DNA of 64,000 bases from DATJKD01 sp963834855 (GCA_963834855.1 CAWIDH010000035.1:124001-188000); one strand, 5' to 3'. Shown: positions 54,829-63,381, counted from the first letter of the stretch. Program-made: numbers and translations. The notes: generated by a model not told the origin, from the letters alone.

Positions 54829-57396
54829 TCAAGGTTCGCTGCGCGGCTCCTCGCGGGTCGCATCGCTCGGCGGCGACGGTGTCCAGTCGCTGCGCGGCGG
54901 AACCGGCGACGTTTGTGGCGCTGGCGGCACCGCCGGTGCGGCGACCGACACGGGGGCTGCGGGCGCCCGGCCGAAGTCGGGCGCGGGCGGACGCGTAGCA
55001 CCTTCCGGGCGATCGAAGTCCGGCGCGGGTTCGCGCGGGGAATCGAGGTTGAGGGCCGCCTGCTCGCTGCGCGGCGACGGCTCGAAGCGGGCCGGACTCT
55101 GCTCGCCCGAACCGGGCTCCGGCGATCCTCCATTGCCGTTGGCGCCATCGCGCCGCGGCGCCATCGCGTAGCCATTGTCCTGGTCACGGCGGCGGCGCCT
55201 GCCACCGCGGCGCGACCGTCGACTGCCGCGCTCGCCCTCCGGCCGGTCGGCGCGCACGGGCTCGACGCCTGAGCTTTCCTGGCGAGCAGGCGAAGCGGGC
55301 TGCGCCTCGCCGCGAGGGGCTTCGGCGTCCGGCCGGCGCACATCGCGCGAAGGCTCGCCCTGGCCGGCGCTGCGACGTCCGTCGCGCCGGCCGTCGACGC
55401 GCCCGTCGCTTCGGTTGCTGCCGCGGCCCCCGTCGCCGGCCTGTCTCCCGCGCTCGCCGTCGCGAGGTTCGCCTCCGCGTCCATCGCGTCGGTGTTCGTC
55501 GCGGCGTTGCGGACGGCGCTCGTCGCGCCGCGCATCGCGGCGGTGGTCCGGCCGGTCCCCACGACCGCCATGGCGGCCGTCGCGGTCGCGACGCACGTCG
55601 CGCTCGGGTCGATGCTCGATGCTCGGTGCGGTCACGGCTACCGGCGCCGGCGCGCGCTTGTCGCCGAACAGCCAGTGCCAGATCCGCACGAAAATTCCGT
55701 CACGCGGGCCGTACTGCGGGACCGCAATGACCGGGACGGGGGCGGCAACCGGTGCTGCGACGGGTTCCGGTGCGGGCGGCGGGGCGGGCGTGCTCGGCAC
55801 GACGGTCGTGACCGCCGGGACCGGTGGCGGCGGCGCCTTCTCCTCGGCGGCCACCGCCTCGAGGTCGATCTGCGGCTGCACCGCCATCTGGTGGCTCGTC
55901 ACGGAATTCTCGGGCAGGCCGAGCTCGTCGTCGCGGACCCGGCGGATCTCGTAGGCCGGCGTATCGAGATAACGGTTCGGCACCAGCACGATGTCGACCG
56001 GGCTGCGGCTCTCGATGTTGTGCAGCCAGTCGCGCTTCTCGTTCATCAGGTAGGTCGCAACGTCCACGGGCAGCTGCGCGATCACCTTCGCGGTGCGGTC
56101 CTTGCGCGCCTCCTCGCCGATCAGCCGCAGGATCGCGAGCGCCAGCGACTCGACGCTGCGGATCACGCCCATGCCGCTGCAGCGCGGGCAGACGATGTTG
56201 GTGGATTCGCTGATCGACGGGCGCAGCCGCTGTCGCGAGAGTTCCAGCAGCCCGAACCGCGAGATCTTGCCGATCTGGATCCGTGCGCGATCCTGCTTGA
56301 CGGCATCACGCAGGCGGTCTTCGACCGCCCGCTGGTTCTTCTGCGACTCCATGTCGATGAAGTCGATGACGATCAGGCCGCCCACGTCGCGAAGGCGCAT
56401 CTGCCGTGCGATCTCGTCCGCCGCCTCGAGGTTGGTGTTGAGCGCCGTCGTCTCGATGTCGGAGCCGCGCGTGCTGCGCGCCGAGTTGATGTCGATCGAC
56501 ACCAGCGCCTCGGTGTGGTCGATGACGATGCTGCCACCGGAGGGCAGGGTGACCTTGTGCGAGTACGCGGACTCGATCTGGCTCTCGATCTGGTAGCGCG
56601 TAAAGAGCTGCACGTGGTCGTCGTACAGCTTCAACCGGCGGAGGTTCCCCGGCATGAAGCGCTGCATGTACTCCTGCGCCTCATCGAAGATCTCCTTCTT
56701 GTCGACCAGGATTTCCCCGATGTCGTCGGACAGGTAGTCGCGCAGAGCGCGCAGGATCGCCTTGCTCTCCTGGTAGATCAGGAACGGCGCCGCACGGCCC
56801 TCGGAGGCCTGCCCGATGGCGTTCCAGACGTCGACCAGGTTGTTGAGGTCCCACTGCAGCTCCTCGGGGGTGCGCCCCACGCCGGCCGTGCGCACGATCG
56901 CGCCCATGCCGTCGGGTATCTGCAGGTTGTCCATCGCCTCGCGAAGCAGCTCGCGGTCCTCGCCCTCGACGCGGCGCGACACGCCGCCGGCGCGCGGATT
57001 GTTCGGCATCAGCACCAGGAAGCGGCCGGCGAGGCTGATGAAGGTCGTGAGCGCCGCGCCCTTGTTGCCGCGCTCCTCCTTTTCGACCTGGACGATGACT
57101 TCCTGGCCTTCCTGGAGCAGCTCGCGGATGCCCGGTCGGTTGCCGTCGCCGTCCTGCGGCTTGAAGTAGTCCCGCGTGACTTCCTTGAGCGGCAGGAATC
57201 CGTGGCGCTCCGCGCCGTAGTCGACGAAGGCAGCCTCGAGGCTGGGCTCTACGCGGGTGATCCGGCCCTTGTAGACGTTGGCTTTCTTGGTTTCCCGGGA
57301 CGGGATCTCGATATCGAGGTCATAGATCCGCTGGCCATCAACCAGCGCAACGCGCAACTCCTCTTCCTGGGTTGCGTTGACGAGCATTCTTTTCAT
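54829..57396 (-). CDS. rne: Ribonuclease E
   Basis: RNase E leads mRNA decay and rRNA/tRNA processing and scaffolds the degradosome. The 855-residue protein starts KRMLVNATQEEELRVALVDG. S1 domain near residues 37-125, catalytic Asp residues in VSIDINSARSTRGSDIE and VIDFIDMESQKNQRAVEDRL, and the zinc link CPRCSGMGVIR (about residue 404). After about residue 530 comes a long Pro/Ala then Arg/Gly/Asp-rich unstructured tail with many RRD/GRGG runs, typical of RNA-binding degradosome arms. RNase G lacks such a tail. Confidence 0.96.
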   Translation of the reverse strand: MKRMLVNATQEEELRVALVDGQRIYDLDIEIPSRETKKANVYKGRITRVEPSLEAAFVDYGAERHGFLPLKEVTRDYFKPQDGDGNRPGIRELLQEGQEVIVQVEKEERGNKGAALTTFISLAGRFLVLMPNNPRAGGVSRRVEGEDRELLREAMDNLQIPDGMGAIVRTAGVGRTPEELQWDLNNLVDVWNAIGQASEGRAAPFLIYQESKAILRALRDYLSDDIGEILVDKKEIFDEAQEYMQRFMPGNLRRLKLYDDHVQLFTRYQIESQIESAYSHKVTLPSGGSIVIDHTEALVSIDINSARSTRGSDIETTALNTNLEAADEIARQMRLRDVGGLIVIDFIDMESQKNQRAVEDRLRDAVKQDRARIQIGKISRFGLLELSRQRLRPSISESTNIVCPRCSGMGVIRSVESLALAILRLIGEEARKDRTAKVIAQLPVDVATYLMNEKRDWLHNIESRSPVDIVLVPNRYLDTPAYEIRRVRDDELGLPENSVTSHQMAVQPQIDLEAVAAEEKAPPPPVPAVTTVVPSTPAPPPAPEPVAAPVAAPVPVIAVPQYGPRDGIFVRIWHWLFGDKRAPAPVAVTAPSIEHRPERDVRRDRDGRHGGRGDRPDHRRDARRDERRPQRRDEHRRDGRGGEPRDGERGRQAGDGGRGSNRSDGRVDGRRDGRRSAGQGEPSRDVRRPDAEAPRGEAQPASPARQESSGVEPVRADRPEGERGSRRSRRGGRRRRRDQDNGYAMAPRRDGANGNGGSPEPGSGEQSPARFEPSPRSEQAALNLDSPREPAPDFDRPEGATRPPAPDFGRAPAAPVSVAAPAVPPAPQTSPVPPRSDWTPSPPSDATREEPRSEP

Positions 57397-57783
57397 CGGT
57401 CCTCGCTGAATACGCGATAAGGACCGTGAACGCCCGGACGGGCCGTGCCGTGGCCTTGCGGAGAGGTCGTGTTGCAGCGGCGTGGGTCATGCGGCTGTCA
57501 ATGGCGCGCGCGGACTTACATACGCGCGGCGCCGGACCGAATCCTAAAGTGCAAACGGACATCGTTCCGGCCGAAGGTCGCGCCGACCCGCCGCCCGCCC
57601 GGGCTTGCGGCATCTGCGCGTGTTCACGGCTGTTCGATGGTCTGACGTTTCAGAGCCAACTAAGATGCGCCGCCCACGGCCCCTTGGGGCAATAATCGCG
57701 GCGCAGGCGTAGCGCCCCCCACCGGCCCGAGGGCGGCTGGACGGCGCTGGGCCCGACTGTAACAAGCGACCTACGGAAAATCA
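57397..57783. other. Divergent rne-rluC region, long possible rne leader
   Basis: 387 bases without a gene, the longest clean intergenic space among the housekeeping genes here. In E. coli rne has a leader of about 360 bases through which RNase E controls its own message, and rluC lies opposite, so a long structured leader is plausible. Short ORFs here have no support. I could not pick out convincing promoter hexamers on either strand. Confidence 0.5.
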
Positions 57784-58827
57784 ATGGCTTACGATAGATC
57801 CCGCGCAGCGCCTGCGCAGGCCGAAGCCGCGTCAACGGTGGCGGTGAGCTACGTCGTCGCAGCCGAGGGCGATGCCGGGCAGCGTCTCGACAACTTTCTG
57901 TTGAGGTCGCTGAAGGGCGTTCCGCGCACGCACATCTACCGGTTGCTGCGCAAAGGCGAGGTGCGCGTCAACAGCAAGCGTGCGCGGCCGGACCAGCGTC
58001 TCGTGGCCGGTGACCGGGTGCGCCTGCCACCCGTGCGCCGTTCGGACCCGGCGGCGGTCTCCGCCCCGCGCGGTGCGTTGCTCGAGAGCGTGTCCGCGTC
58101 GGTCGTGTTCGAGGACGACGACCTGATCGCGATCAACAAGCCCGCCGGGCTCGCCGTGCACGGGGGCAGCGGCATGGCGCACGGCGTGATCGAGGTGCTG
58201 CGTGCGGCGCGGCCGGAGCTCACGGAGCTCGACCTCGTCCATCGGCTCGATCGCGACACCAGCGGCTGTCTCCTGATCGCCAAGCGCCGTGCGGCGCTGC
58301 GCGACCTGCATGCGCAACTGCGCGCCGGCACGGTGGAGAAGCGCTACCTTGCGCTGCTCTGCGGCCACTGGCAGCTCGGCCACAAGCGGATCGAGCTCGC
58401 GCTCGACACGGGCGAGCGCCGCGGCGGCGAGCGGCACGTCGCCGTGCGCAGCCGCGGCGAGATGGCGGTGAGCACGTTCCGGCCGGTGCAGTTCTTCGGC
58501 AACGTCGCGACTCTCGTGGAAGTCGACCTGGGCACGGGTAAGACGCATCAGATCCGCGTGCACGCCGCGTACGCCGGAAATCCGGTGGCGGGTGACGACA
58601 AGTACGGGGATCGTGAGTGCAACGCGCGGCTGCGCGACTACGGCCTGCACCGGATGTTCCTGCACTCCGCATCCATCGGCGTGACGCGGCCCGGCACCGA
58701 GGAGCCGCTGCACGTCAGCGCGCCGTTGCCTGACGACCTGCGCGCGGTCCTCGACGCGCTGCTCAAGGCACCGAAAGCCCGCACTGGCGCAGCACGCCGG
58801 CGAGCCAGGCCAGCGGCAGGCCGGTGA
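57784..58827 (+). CDS. rluC: 23S rRNA pseudouridine(955/2504/2580) synthase
   Basis: RluC modifies three uridines of 23S rRNA. The 347-residue protein has an S4 domain (GQRLDNFLLRSLKGVPRTHI; RLLRKGEVRVNSKR), then DLIAINKPAGLAVHGGSG, the catalytic LVHRLDRDTSGCLLIAKRR (Asp), KRYLALLCGHW and LGTGKTHQIRVHAAYAGNPV. Placement opposite rne is conserved. The last 21 codons overlap the maf gene on the other strand. Confidence 0.95.
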   Translation: MAYDRSRAAPAQAEAASTVAVSYVVAAEGDAGQRLDNFLLRSLKGVPRTHIYRLLRKGEVRVNSKRARPDQRLVAGDRVRLPPVRRSDPAAVSAPRGALLESVSASVVFEDDDLIAINKPAGLAVHGGSGMAHGVIEVLRAARPELTELDLVHRLDRDTSGCLLIAKRRAALRDLHAQLRAGTVEKRYLALLCGHWQLGHKRIELALDTGERRGGERHVAVRSRGEMAVSTFRPVQFFGNVATLVEVDLGTGKTHQIRVHAAYAGNPVAGDDKYGDRECNARLRDYGLHRMFLHSASIGVTRPGTEEPLHVSAPLPDDLRAVLDALLKAPKARTGAARRRARPAAGR

Positions 58828-59356
58828 GCGCAGTGGGATCGACGGTCTCGATGCGCTCGCAGAGCGCGATGCCGAGCGACTCACCCTTGAATCCGCCGGC
58901 GCAGTCCCAGGGCCGGTCGCGCTCGACGTAGCGCGCGATCTCGTCGTCGGCGAGCTCGCGGATGCGCACGACGGTGCGATCCGTGTGCTCGAAGCACCGC
59001 GCGCCACCCGAGGTCGCGACGCACGCCGCAGTGAGAAACGTGAGTTCACGGCCGGAGGAATCCGCCAGCTGCCGCCGGCAACGCTCGGCATCGCCCGGCT
59101 TGCCGAGCACTTCCTGCCCGCGCAACGCGACCTGGTCGCCGCCGATGACGACGGCGCCGGGGTGTCCCCTCGCGACCGCCAGGGCCTTGGCGCGCGCGAG
59201 CCGGGAGACGAGCGCGGAGGCCAGCTCGCCCGGCAGCGGTGATTCAGCGACGTCCGGGCCGACGCACGTAAACGGCAGCCCGAATCGCTCGAGCAGGCGA
59301 CGCCGATGCGTCGAGGTGGAGGCCAGCACGAGCGTCGCGGGAGGCTGCTCGCTCAC
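58763..59356 (-). CDS. Maf-family nucleotide pyrophosphatase (YceF-like)
   Basis: A 197-residue Maf protein, housecleaning nucleoside triphosphate pyrophosphatase. It begins LVLASTSTHRRRLLERFGLP, with GGDQVALRGQEVLGKPG in the centre and DCAGGFKGESLGIAL, DPTALTGLPL near the end. The details and the neighbourhood (rluC, yceD, rpmF) match YceF, active on 7-methyl-GTP. GTG 59356 is preceded by GGAGAA. The 3' end overlaps rluC by 65 bases tail to tail. Confidence 0.92.
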   Translation of the reverse strand: MSEQPPATLVLASTSTHRRRLLERFGLPFTCVGPDVAESPLPGELASALVSRLARAKALAVARGHPGAVVIGGDQVALRGQEVLGKPGDAERCRRQLADSSGRELTFLTAACVATSGGARCFEHTDRTVVRIRELADDEIARYVERDRPWDCAGGFKGESLGIALCERIETVDPTALTGLPLAWLAGVLRQCGLSVP

Positions 59357-59378
59357 GCCGTTCTCCGCGGCGTTCGAT

Positions 59379-59393
59379 CCTTGAAAAACAAGG
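59379..59393. repeat. Small inverted repeat in the maf-yceD gap
   Basis: CCTTG-AAAAA-CAAGG, two five-base arms, 20 bases upstream of the yceD -35 box and 23 bases upstream of the maf start. Could be an operator; no known regulator site is recognised. Confidence 0.3.
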
Positions 59394-59412
59394 GTTTAAG
59401 CTCGAACTGGCT

Positions 59413-59441
59413 TTGACAGGGGGAGGGGCCGTCACTATTAT
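59413..59441 (+). promoter_or_regulatory. Strong sigma-70-type promoter for yceD-rpmF-plsX
   Basis: TTGACA (59413-59418, perfect) and TATTAT (59436-59441, five of six) are separated by exactly 17 bases. Transcription should begin about 59448, only two to three bases before the yceD ATG at 59451, so the message would be almost leaderless. This is the best promoter seen in the window. Confidence 0.8.
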
Positions 59442-59450
59442 ACGCGGCCC

Positions 59451-59963
59451 ATGTCGCCTGCCCGGGCCGACCTCGTCAACGCGCTGGAACTGGCCGGCAG
59501 GGCGGCCTCGATCGAACGCGATCTCGTACTGGCGCAGTTGCCGCGGCTCGTCGATGCCGGCGCGCTTCCCGGCACGCGGGCGCACGGCGAGCTTCGTTTC
59601 GGCCTGTTCGAGGGCCGGGCCACGGTTGATGCGCGAGTAACGGCCGTGGTGGTGCTGCCCTGTCAGCGCTGCCTGAAGCCCTGCGAGGTGAGCATCGCGG
59701 AGGCGACTCCGCTCGTGGTGGTGGCGACCGACGAGGATCCAGCACCTGCGGGGTTCGACCCGATCCTGGGCAATGCCGAGCGGCTGCCGGTGATCGAGGT
59801 GATCGAGGAACAGTTGTTGCTCGGGCTGCCGCTGGTGACCGTGCACTTGCCGGGGACGGGATGCAGCGGGCCGGCGGAGACGACACCGGCGCCGCAAGCT
59901 ACCGAGGACAGACAGAGACCGTTTGCGAATCTGCGGGAGCTGCTCGACAAGCACGAGCGGTGA
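59451..59963 (+). CDS. yceD: YceD/DUF177 protein (23S rRNA accumulation factor)
   Basis: YceD proteins are needed for normal 23S rRNA accumulation in plants and E. coli. The 170-residue protein has the Cys pair in VVVLPCQRCLKPCEVSIAEA, the acidic IEVIEEQLLLGLPLVTVH and a C-terminal RPFANLRELLDKHER, the family pattern. It is followed by rpmF after 20 bases. Its ATG comes just after the promoter, with no room for a ribosome site upstream. Confidence 0.92.
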   Translation: MSPARADLVNALELAGRAASIERDLVLAQLPRLVDAGALPGTRAHGELRFGLFEGRATVDARVTAVVVLPCQRCLKPCEVSIAEATPLVVVATDEDPAPAGFDPILGNAERLPVIEVIEEQLLLGLPLVTVHLPGTGCSGPAETTPAPQATEDRQRPFANLRELLDKHER

Positions 59964-59983
59964 ACCGTCAAAGGAGATGAGAC

Positions 59984-60178
59984 ATGCCAGTTCAGAAGAG
60001 CCGCAGGACCCCGTCGACGCGGGGCATGCGCCGCGCGCACGACAAGCTCAAGAGCCCCGCGCTGTCGGTGGATCGCACCAGCGGCGAGACGCACCTGCGG
60101 CACCGCATCACGCCGGACGGTTTCTATCGCGGTAAGAAAGTGATCGAGAAGCCCGTGGCCGAGGAAGGGCAGGAGTGA
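59984..60178 (+). CDS. rpmF: Ribosomal protein L32
   Basis: A 64-residue basic protein starting PVQKSRRTPSTRGMRRAHDK, with TSGETHLRHRITPDGFYRGK, both diagnostic of bL32. The ribosome site AAAGGAGATGAG is the strongest nearby. No zinc cysteines, i.e. a zinc-free type. yceD-rpmF-plsX is a classic order. Confidence 0.97.
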   Translation: MPVQKSRRTPSTRGMRRAHDKLKSPALSVDRTSGETHLRHRITPDGFYRGKKVIEKPVAEEGQE

Positions 60179-60242
60179 GCCACGCGGCGCGGCGACCGCG
60201 CCGTGCGCACGCTTCGTCGTTGCATCGGCCTGCAGCTGCCGG

Positions 60243-61286
60243 ATGACGGTCCGATTCAGCATCGCGGTGGACGCGATGAGCGGAGATCACGGCCCGGCCG
60301 TGGCCGTGCCCGCGGCGCTCGACGTGCTCGCGGGCGAGCCCGAGCTCGCTCTCACGCTGGTCGGTCGCGCCGAGGCGATCCGCGCGCTGCTGCCGTCCGG
60401 GCAGCTGCCTGAGCGCTGCCACCTGGCCGAGGCCAGCGAAGTCGTCGCCATGGACGAGCGGCCGCAGGACGCGGTCCGCCGCAAGAAGGACTCGTCGATG
60501 CGCATCGCCGTCAATCTCGTGGAATCGGGCGAGGCGGCCGCATGCGTCAGCGCTGGCAACACGGGCGCGCTGCTCGCGACCGCGCGTTTCGTGCTCGGCA
60601 TGATCGATGGCGTGGACCGTCCCGCAATCGTCTCGTCCATCCCGGCCGTGCACGGCCACACGATGATGCTCGATCTCGGCGCCAATCCGGATTGCACGGC
60701 GGATCACCTGGTGCAGTTCGCGGCCATGGGCTCGGTCCTCTCGAGCGACCTGCACGGCCTCGCGAACCCGCGTGTCGGCCTGCTCAATATCGGTGAGGAG
60801 GACATCAAGGGTACCGAGGAGCTGCGCGAAGCGCATCGCAGGCTCGGCATGGCGCCGATCAACTATTGCGGCTTCGTCGAGGGCGACGACATCTTCTCCG
60901 GTGACGTCGACGTCGTCGTGACGGACGGCTTTGCGGGCAACGTCGCGCTCAAGACCAGTGAAGGCCTGGCACGGTTCATCAGCGGCGTGATGCGCGAAGA
61001 GTTCACCCGCGGCCCGCTGCGCAAGGCAGCGGCGGTAGTTGCGAGCCCGGCGCTTACGGCCCTCAAGCGGCGGCTCGACCCACGCAGCTACAACGGCGCG
61101 AGCATGGTCGGGCTCAAGGGCATCGTCATCAAGAGCCATGGCGGGGCGGATCGCATCGCCTTCGCCAACGCAGTGCGCGTCGCGATGACCGAGGTGCGCA
61201 ACGGCGTCCCCGCGCGCATCGCCGCGATGCTCGCGAAGTTCGCCGACGCCGGCTGCAACCCCCCACGGGCCGCGGCCGGCTCCTGA
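60243..61286 (+). CDS. plsX: Phosphate acyltransferase PlsX
   Basis: PlsX makes acyl-phosphate from acyl-ACP, the first step of phospholipid synthesis via PlsY. The 347-residue protein has SIAVDAMSGDHGPAVAVPAA, SMRIAVNLVESGEAAACVSA with GNTGALLATA, GLLNIGEEDIKGTEELREAH and DVVVTDGFAGNVALKTSEG. The fab genes that often follow are replaced here by a convergent DUF1232 gene. Confidence 0.96.
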   Translation: MTVRFSIAVDAMSGDHGPAVAVPAALDVLAGEPELALTLVGRAEAIRALLPSGQLPERCHLAEASEVVAMDERPQDAVRRKKDSSMRIAVNLVESGEAAACVSAGNTGALLATARFVLGMIDGVDRPAIVSSIPAVHGHTMMLDLGANPDCTADHLVQFAAMGSVLSSDLHGLANPRVGLLNIGEEDIKGTEELREAHRRLGMAPINYCGFVEGDDIFSGDVDVVVTDGFAGNVALKTSEGLARFISGVMREEFTRGPLRKAAAVVASPALTALKRRLDPRSYNGASMVGLKGIVIKSHGGADRIAFANAVRVAMTEVRNGVPARIAAMLAKFADAGCNPPRAAAGS

Positions 61287-61294
61287 GCGCGGCC

Positions 61295-61831
61295 TCAGCG
61301 ACGCGTCTTCTTCGCAGCGGCGCGGCGGCGACGCATGCGCAGCATGAGCTGCTCGCGACGGCGCTCGAGCTGCTGCCGGACGGGATGCGGTGCCGGCTGC
61401 CTGGCTTCGCGCGGCAGCGATTTCCGGTAACTGCGGAAATCCTCGTAGGCCTCGAGTTCGTGCTGCAGCTCGCGGAACACGAGCTCGACCATCACGGCGT
61501 CGTCAAGCAGTCCGATACCGGGGATCTCGTCCGGGATGATGTCCTCGGGATCGCAGGCATAGGCGAGCGCGGCGAGGACCGGGCTGCGCTCGTCCTCGGT
61601 GAGCGGCCAGTCGGGGTCGTTGAGCATCGCGAGCAGTGCGTCGAGCTTCGCCAGCCGCTCCGTGACGAAATCCGGCAGCTCGGACTGGCGCAGCTTCGTC
61701 ACGAATTCGGATGCAGCGCCGAGGATCTCCTCGTCGTCGGCGATCCTGACTGCCTCCCGGGCCCGCTGCAATTCGCGCCTGAAGTGACGCAGATCTCGAT
61801 CCGAAAGCTCGATGGTCAGCTTGTATGGCAT
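61295..61831 (-). CDS. DUF1232 (YkvA-type) protein
   Basis: A 178-residue protein. The N-terminal half is helical and charged (DRDLRHFRRELQRAREAVRI). The DUF1232 core AYACDPEDIIPDEIPGIGLL with DDAVMVELVF is clear, and the end is a very basic tail (RRREQLMLRMRRRRAAAKKT). Function unknown. It converges on plsX with an eight-base gap and diverges from the transpeptidase gene. Confidence 0.85.
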   Translation of the reverse strand: MPYKLTIELSDRDLRHFRRELQRAREAVRIADDEEILGAASEFVTKLRQSELPDFVTERLAKLDALLAMLNDPDWPLTEDERSPVLAALAYACDPEDIIPDEIPGIGLLDDAVMVELVFRELQHELEAYEDFRSYRKSLPREARQPAPHPVRQQLERRREQLMLRMRRRRAAAKKTRR

Positions 61832-61917
61832 CTGGCATCTCCCCGCGGCAGCGAGGCTACTGGCCTGACCGTGAACTGGTCAACGACCGCGCGCGCCCGC
61901 GGCTGGGGCTGGATAGA

Positions 61918-62916
61918 ATGGCGCACATGGAGGTACGTACTGGACCGGGACGGGTTCCCTGGCTCCGACCCTGGCTGCTCGGCCTGAGCGTTCTGGCCGC
62001 GGTCACGCAGGCTCGTGCCAGCGGGGTGGAGTACCGTCTGCCCGAGAACGGCGACAACGTCGTCGGCTTCGTCACGACGGCGATTGCCCGGCACGAGGAC
62101 ACGATGCTCGACATCGGCCGGCGCTACGGTGTCGGATACGAGGAAATGATCGCGGCCAACCCGGGCATCGACCCGTGGCTTCCCGGGGATGGTGCGGAGA
62201 TTCTCATCCCGACGCGGTTCGTGCTGCCGGTGGCGCCCCGCGACGCCATCGTGGTCAACCTGCCTGAGCATCGCCTGTACTACTACCCGGGCGCGCAGCC
62301 CGGGCAGCCACGCGTCGTTCGCACTTATCCGATCAGCACGGGCAAGATGGACTGGAAGACGCCGCTCGGTGTGACGCGGATCGTCGCCAAGCAGAAGCGG
62401 CCCAACTGGTATCCACCCAAATCGGTGCTCGAGGAGCATGAGAAGCGTGGAGATCCGTTGCCGCGTGTCGTGCCGCCCGGGCCCGATAACCCGCTCGGCG
62501 AGCGCGCGATGCGGCTGGGCATACCCGGCGGCGCGTACCTGATACACGGGACGAATCGACCGGCGGGCGTCGGCATGCAGGTGACGCACGGCTGCATACG
62601 GATGTACCCGGAGGACATCGAGGAGCTCTTCGAGCTGGTCGGCGTCAATACGAAGGTGAATCTCATCGATCAGACCACGAAGGTCGGTTGGCAGCGCGGC
62701 ACGCTGTTCGTCGAGCGGCACGCGCCGCTGGACGGCACGAACAACCCTGCTCACGATGACCCGGCCGAAATGACCCGCCTGCTCACCAAGGCGAGCGAAG
62801 GCCGTCGTGTGACGCTCGACTGGCCGGGTGCCGAGCGTGCATTTCTCCAGGCGACCGGCGTGCCGGTCCCCTTGTCGACGCCCGTCCGCACCGCCGGTTC
62901 CGCCGGCGGCGAATGA
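61918..62916 (+). CDS. L,D-transpeptidase (ErfK/YbiS/YcfS/YnhG family)
   Basis: A periplasmic enzyme, about 332 residues from ATG 61918 (61927 also possible). Signal peptide with hydrophobic core WLRPWLLGLSVLAAVTQARA, cut near ARA. A LysM-like region follows (TMLDIGRRYGVGYEEMIAAN then ILIPTRFVLP). The YkuD domain has YPISTGKMDWKTPLG, the His in YLIHGTNRPAG and the catalytic Cys in VTHGCIRMYPEDIEELF. In E. coli this family attaches Lpp to peptidoglycan. A convergent lpp-like gene lies 144 bases downstream. Confidence 0.92.
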   Translation: MAHMEVRTGPGRVPWLRPWLLGLSVLAAVTQARASGVEYRLPENGDNVVGFVTTAIARHEDTMLDIGRRYGVGYEEMIAANPGIDPWLPGDGAEILIPTRFVLPVAPRDAIVVNLPEHRLYYYPGAQPGQPRVVRTYPISTGKMDWKTPLGVTRIVAKQKRPNWYPPKSVLEEHEKRGDPLPRVVPPGPDNPLGERAMRLGIPGGAYLIHGTNRPAGVGMQVTHGCIRMYPEDIEELFELVGVNTKVNLIDQTTKVGWQRGTLFVERHAPLDGTNNPAHDDPAEMTRLLTKASEGRRVTLDWPGAERAFLQATGVPVPLSTPVRTAGSAGGE

Positions 62917-62997
62917 AAAGAAGACGGCACGAAAAGGCCACGTGACCTCGTACCAACGAGGAACGACGGGGACTGTAGAACTTACAACTGAGCGGTC

Positions 62998-63028
62998 AAA
63001 AAAAACGCCGCGGTTTGCACCGCGGCGT
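62998..63028 (-). terminator. Rho-independent terminator of the lpp-like gene
   Basis: On the minus strand a perfect nine-base stem ACGCCGCGG/CCGCGGCGT with loop TGCAAA (plus-strand 63005-63028) is followed by eight T (plus-strand A at 62998-63005). It begins 32 bases after the lpp-like stop. It is the clearest intrinsic terminator in the window and fits an abundant message. Confidence 0.9.
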
Positions 63029-63060
63029 CATTACATCGCTTATGCGAATTGGTCGTCGGC

Positions 63061-63381
63061 TTACTTGCCCATCGACTTCTGGAATGCACGATCAATCTTC
63101 TCGTTCGTCGCGTCGCAGCAGGCCTGGGCGCCCTGGGCCGCCTGAAGAGCCTGGCTTGCCGTGCTCTGGGCCGCGCTGGCAGCGTTCGAGGCGCTGGAGG
63201 CCGCGGCAGCAGCAGCGTCAGCAGCCGACTTGGCGGCGGCGGCATCCTGCGCAGCAGCCTTGGCAGCAGCATTGGCCGCATCGATGCGGGCCAGCGTGTC
63301 CTTGTTGGTGCAGCCGGTGGCAGTGGCAACGATGAGCGCAGCAACGCCGGCGGTCAGCGTCTTAACGATCGCGGTCTTCAT
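63061..63381 (-). CDS. Lpp/OprI-like outer-membrane lipoprotein
   Basis: A 106-residue lipoprotein precursor. Signal AIVKTLTAGVAALIVATATGC with the acyl Cys at about residue 24, then TNKDTLARIDAANAAAKAAA and further Ala-rich heptads forming a long coiled coil, a CC pair near residue 88, and the end DRAFQKSMGK finishing in Lys, as in Lpp and OprI whose last Lys is joined to peptidoglycan. The ATG is preceded by GAGGA. Longer upstream starts are unsupported. Its own terminator suggests high expression. Confidence 0.82.
   Translation of the reverse strand: MKTAIVKTLTAGVAALIVATATGCTNKDTLARIDAANAAAKAAAQDAAAAKSAADAAAAAASSASNAASAAQSTASQALQAAQGAQACCDATNEKIDRAFQKSMGK

Noticed and set aside
57397..57783. 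Small genes in the rne-rluC gap
   Set aside because: Frames up to 90 codons exist on both strands but lack ribosome sites and motifs; a leader region explains the gap better.
62978..63003. Sigma-E-like site GAACTT near the lpp-like gene
   Set aside because: The only TCAAA-like partner is 13 bases away, too short, and the bases belong to the terminator region.
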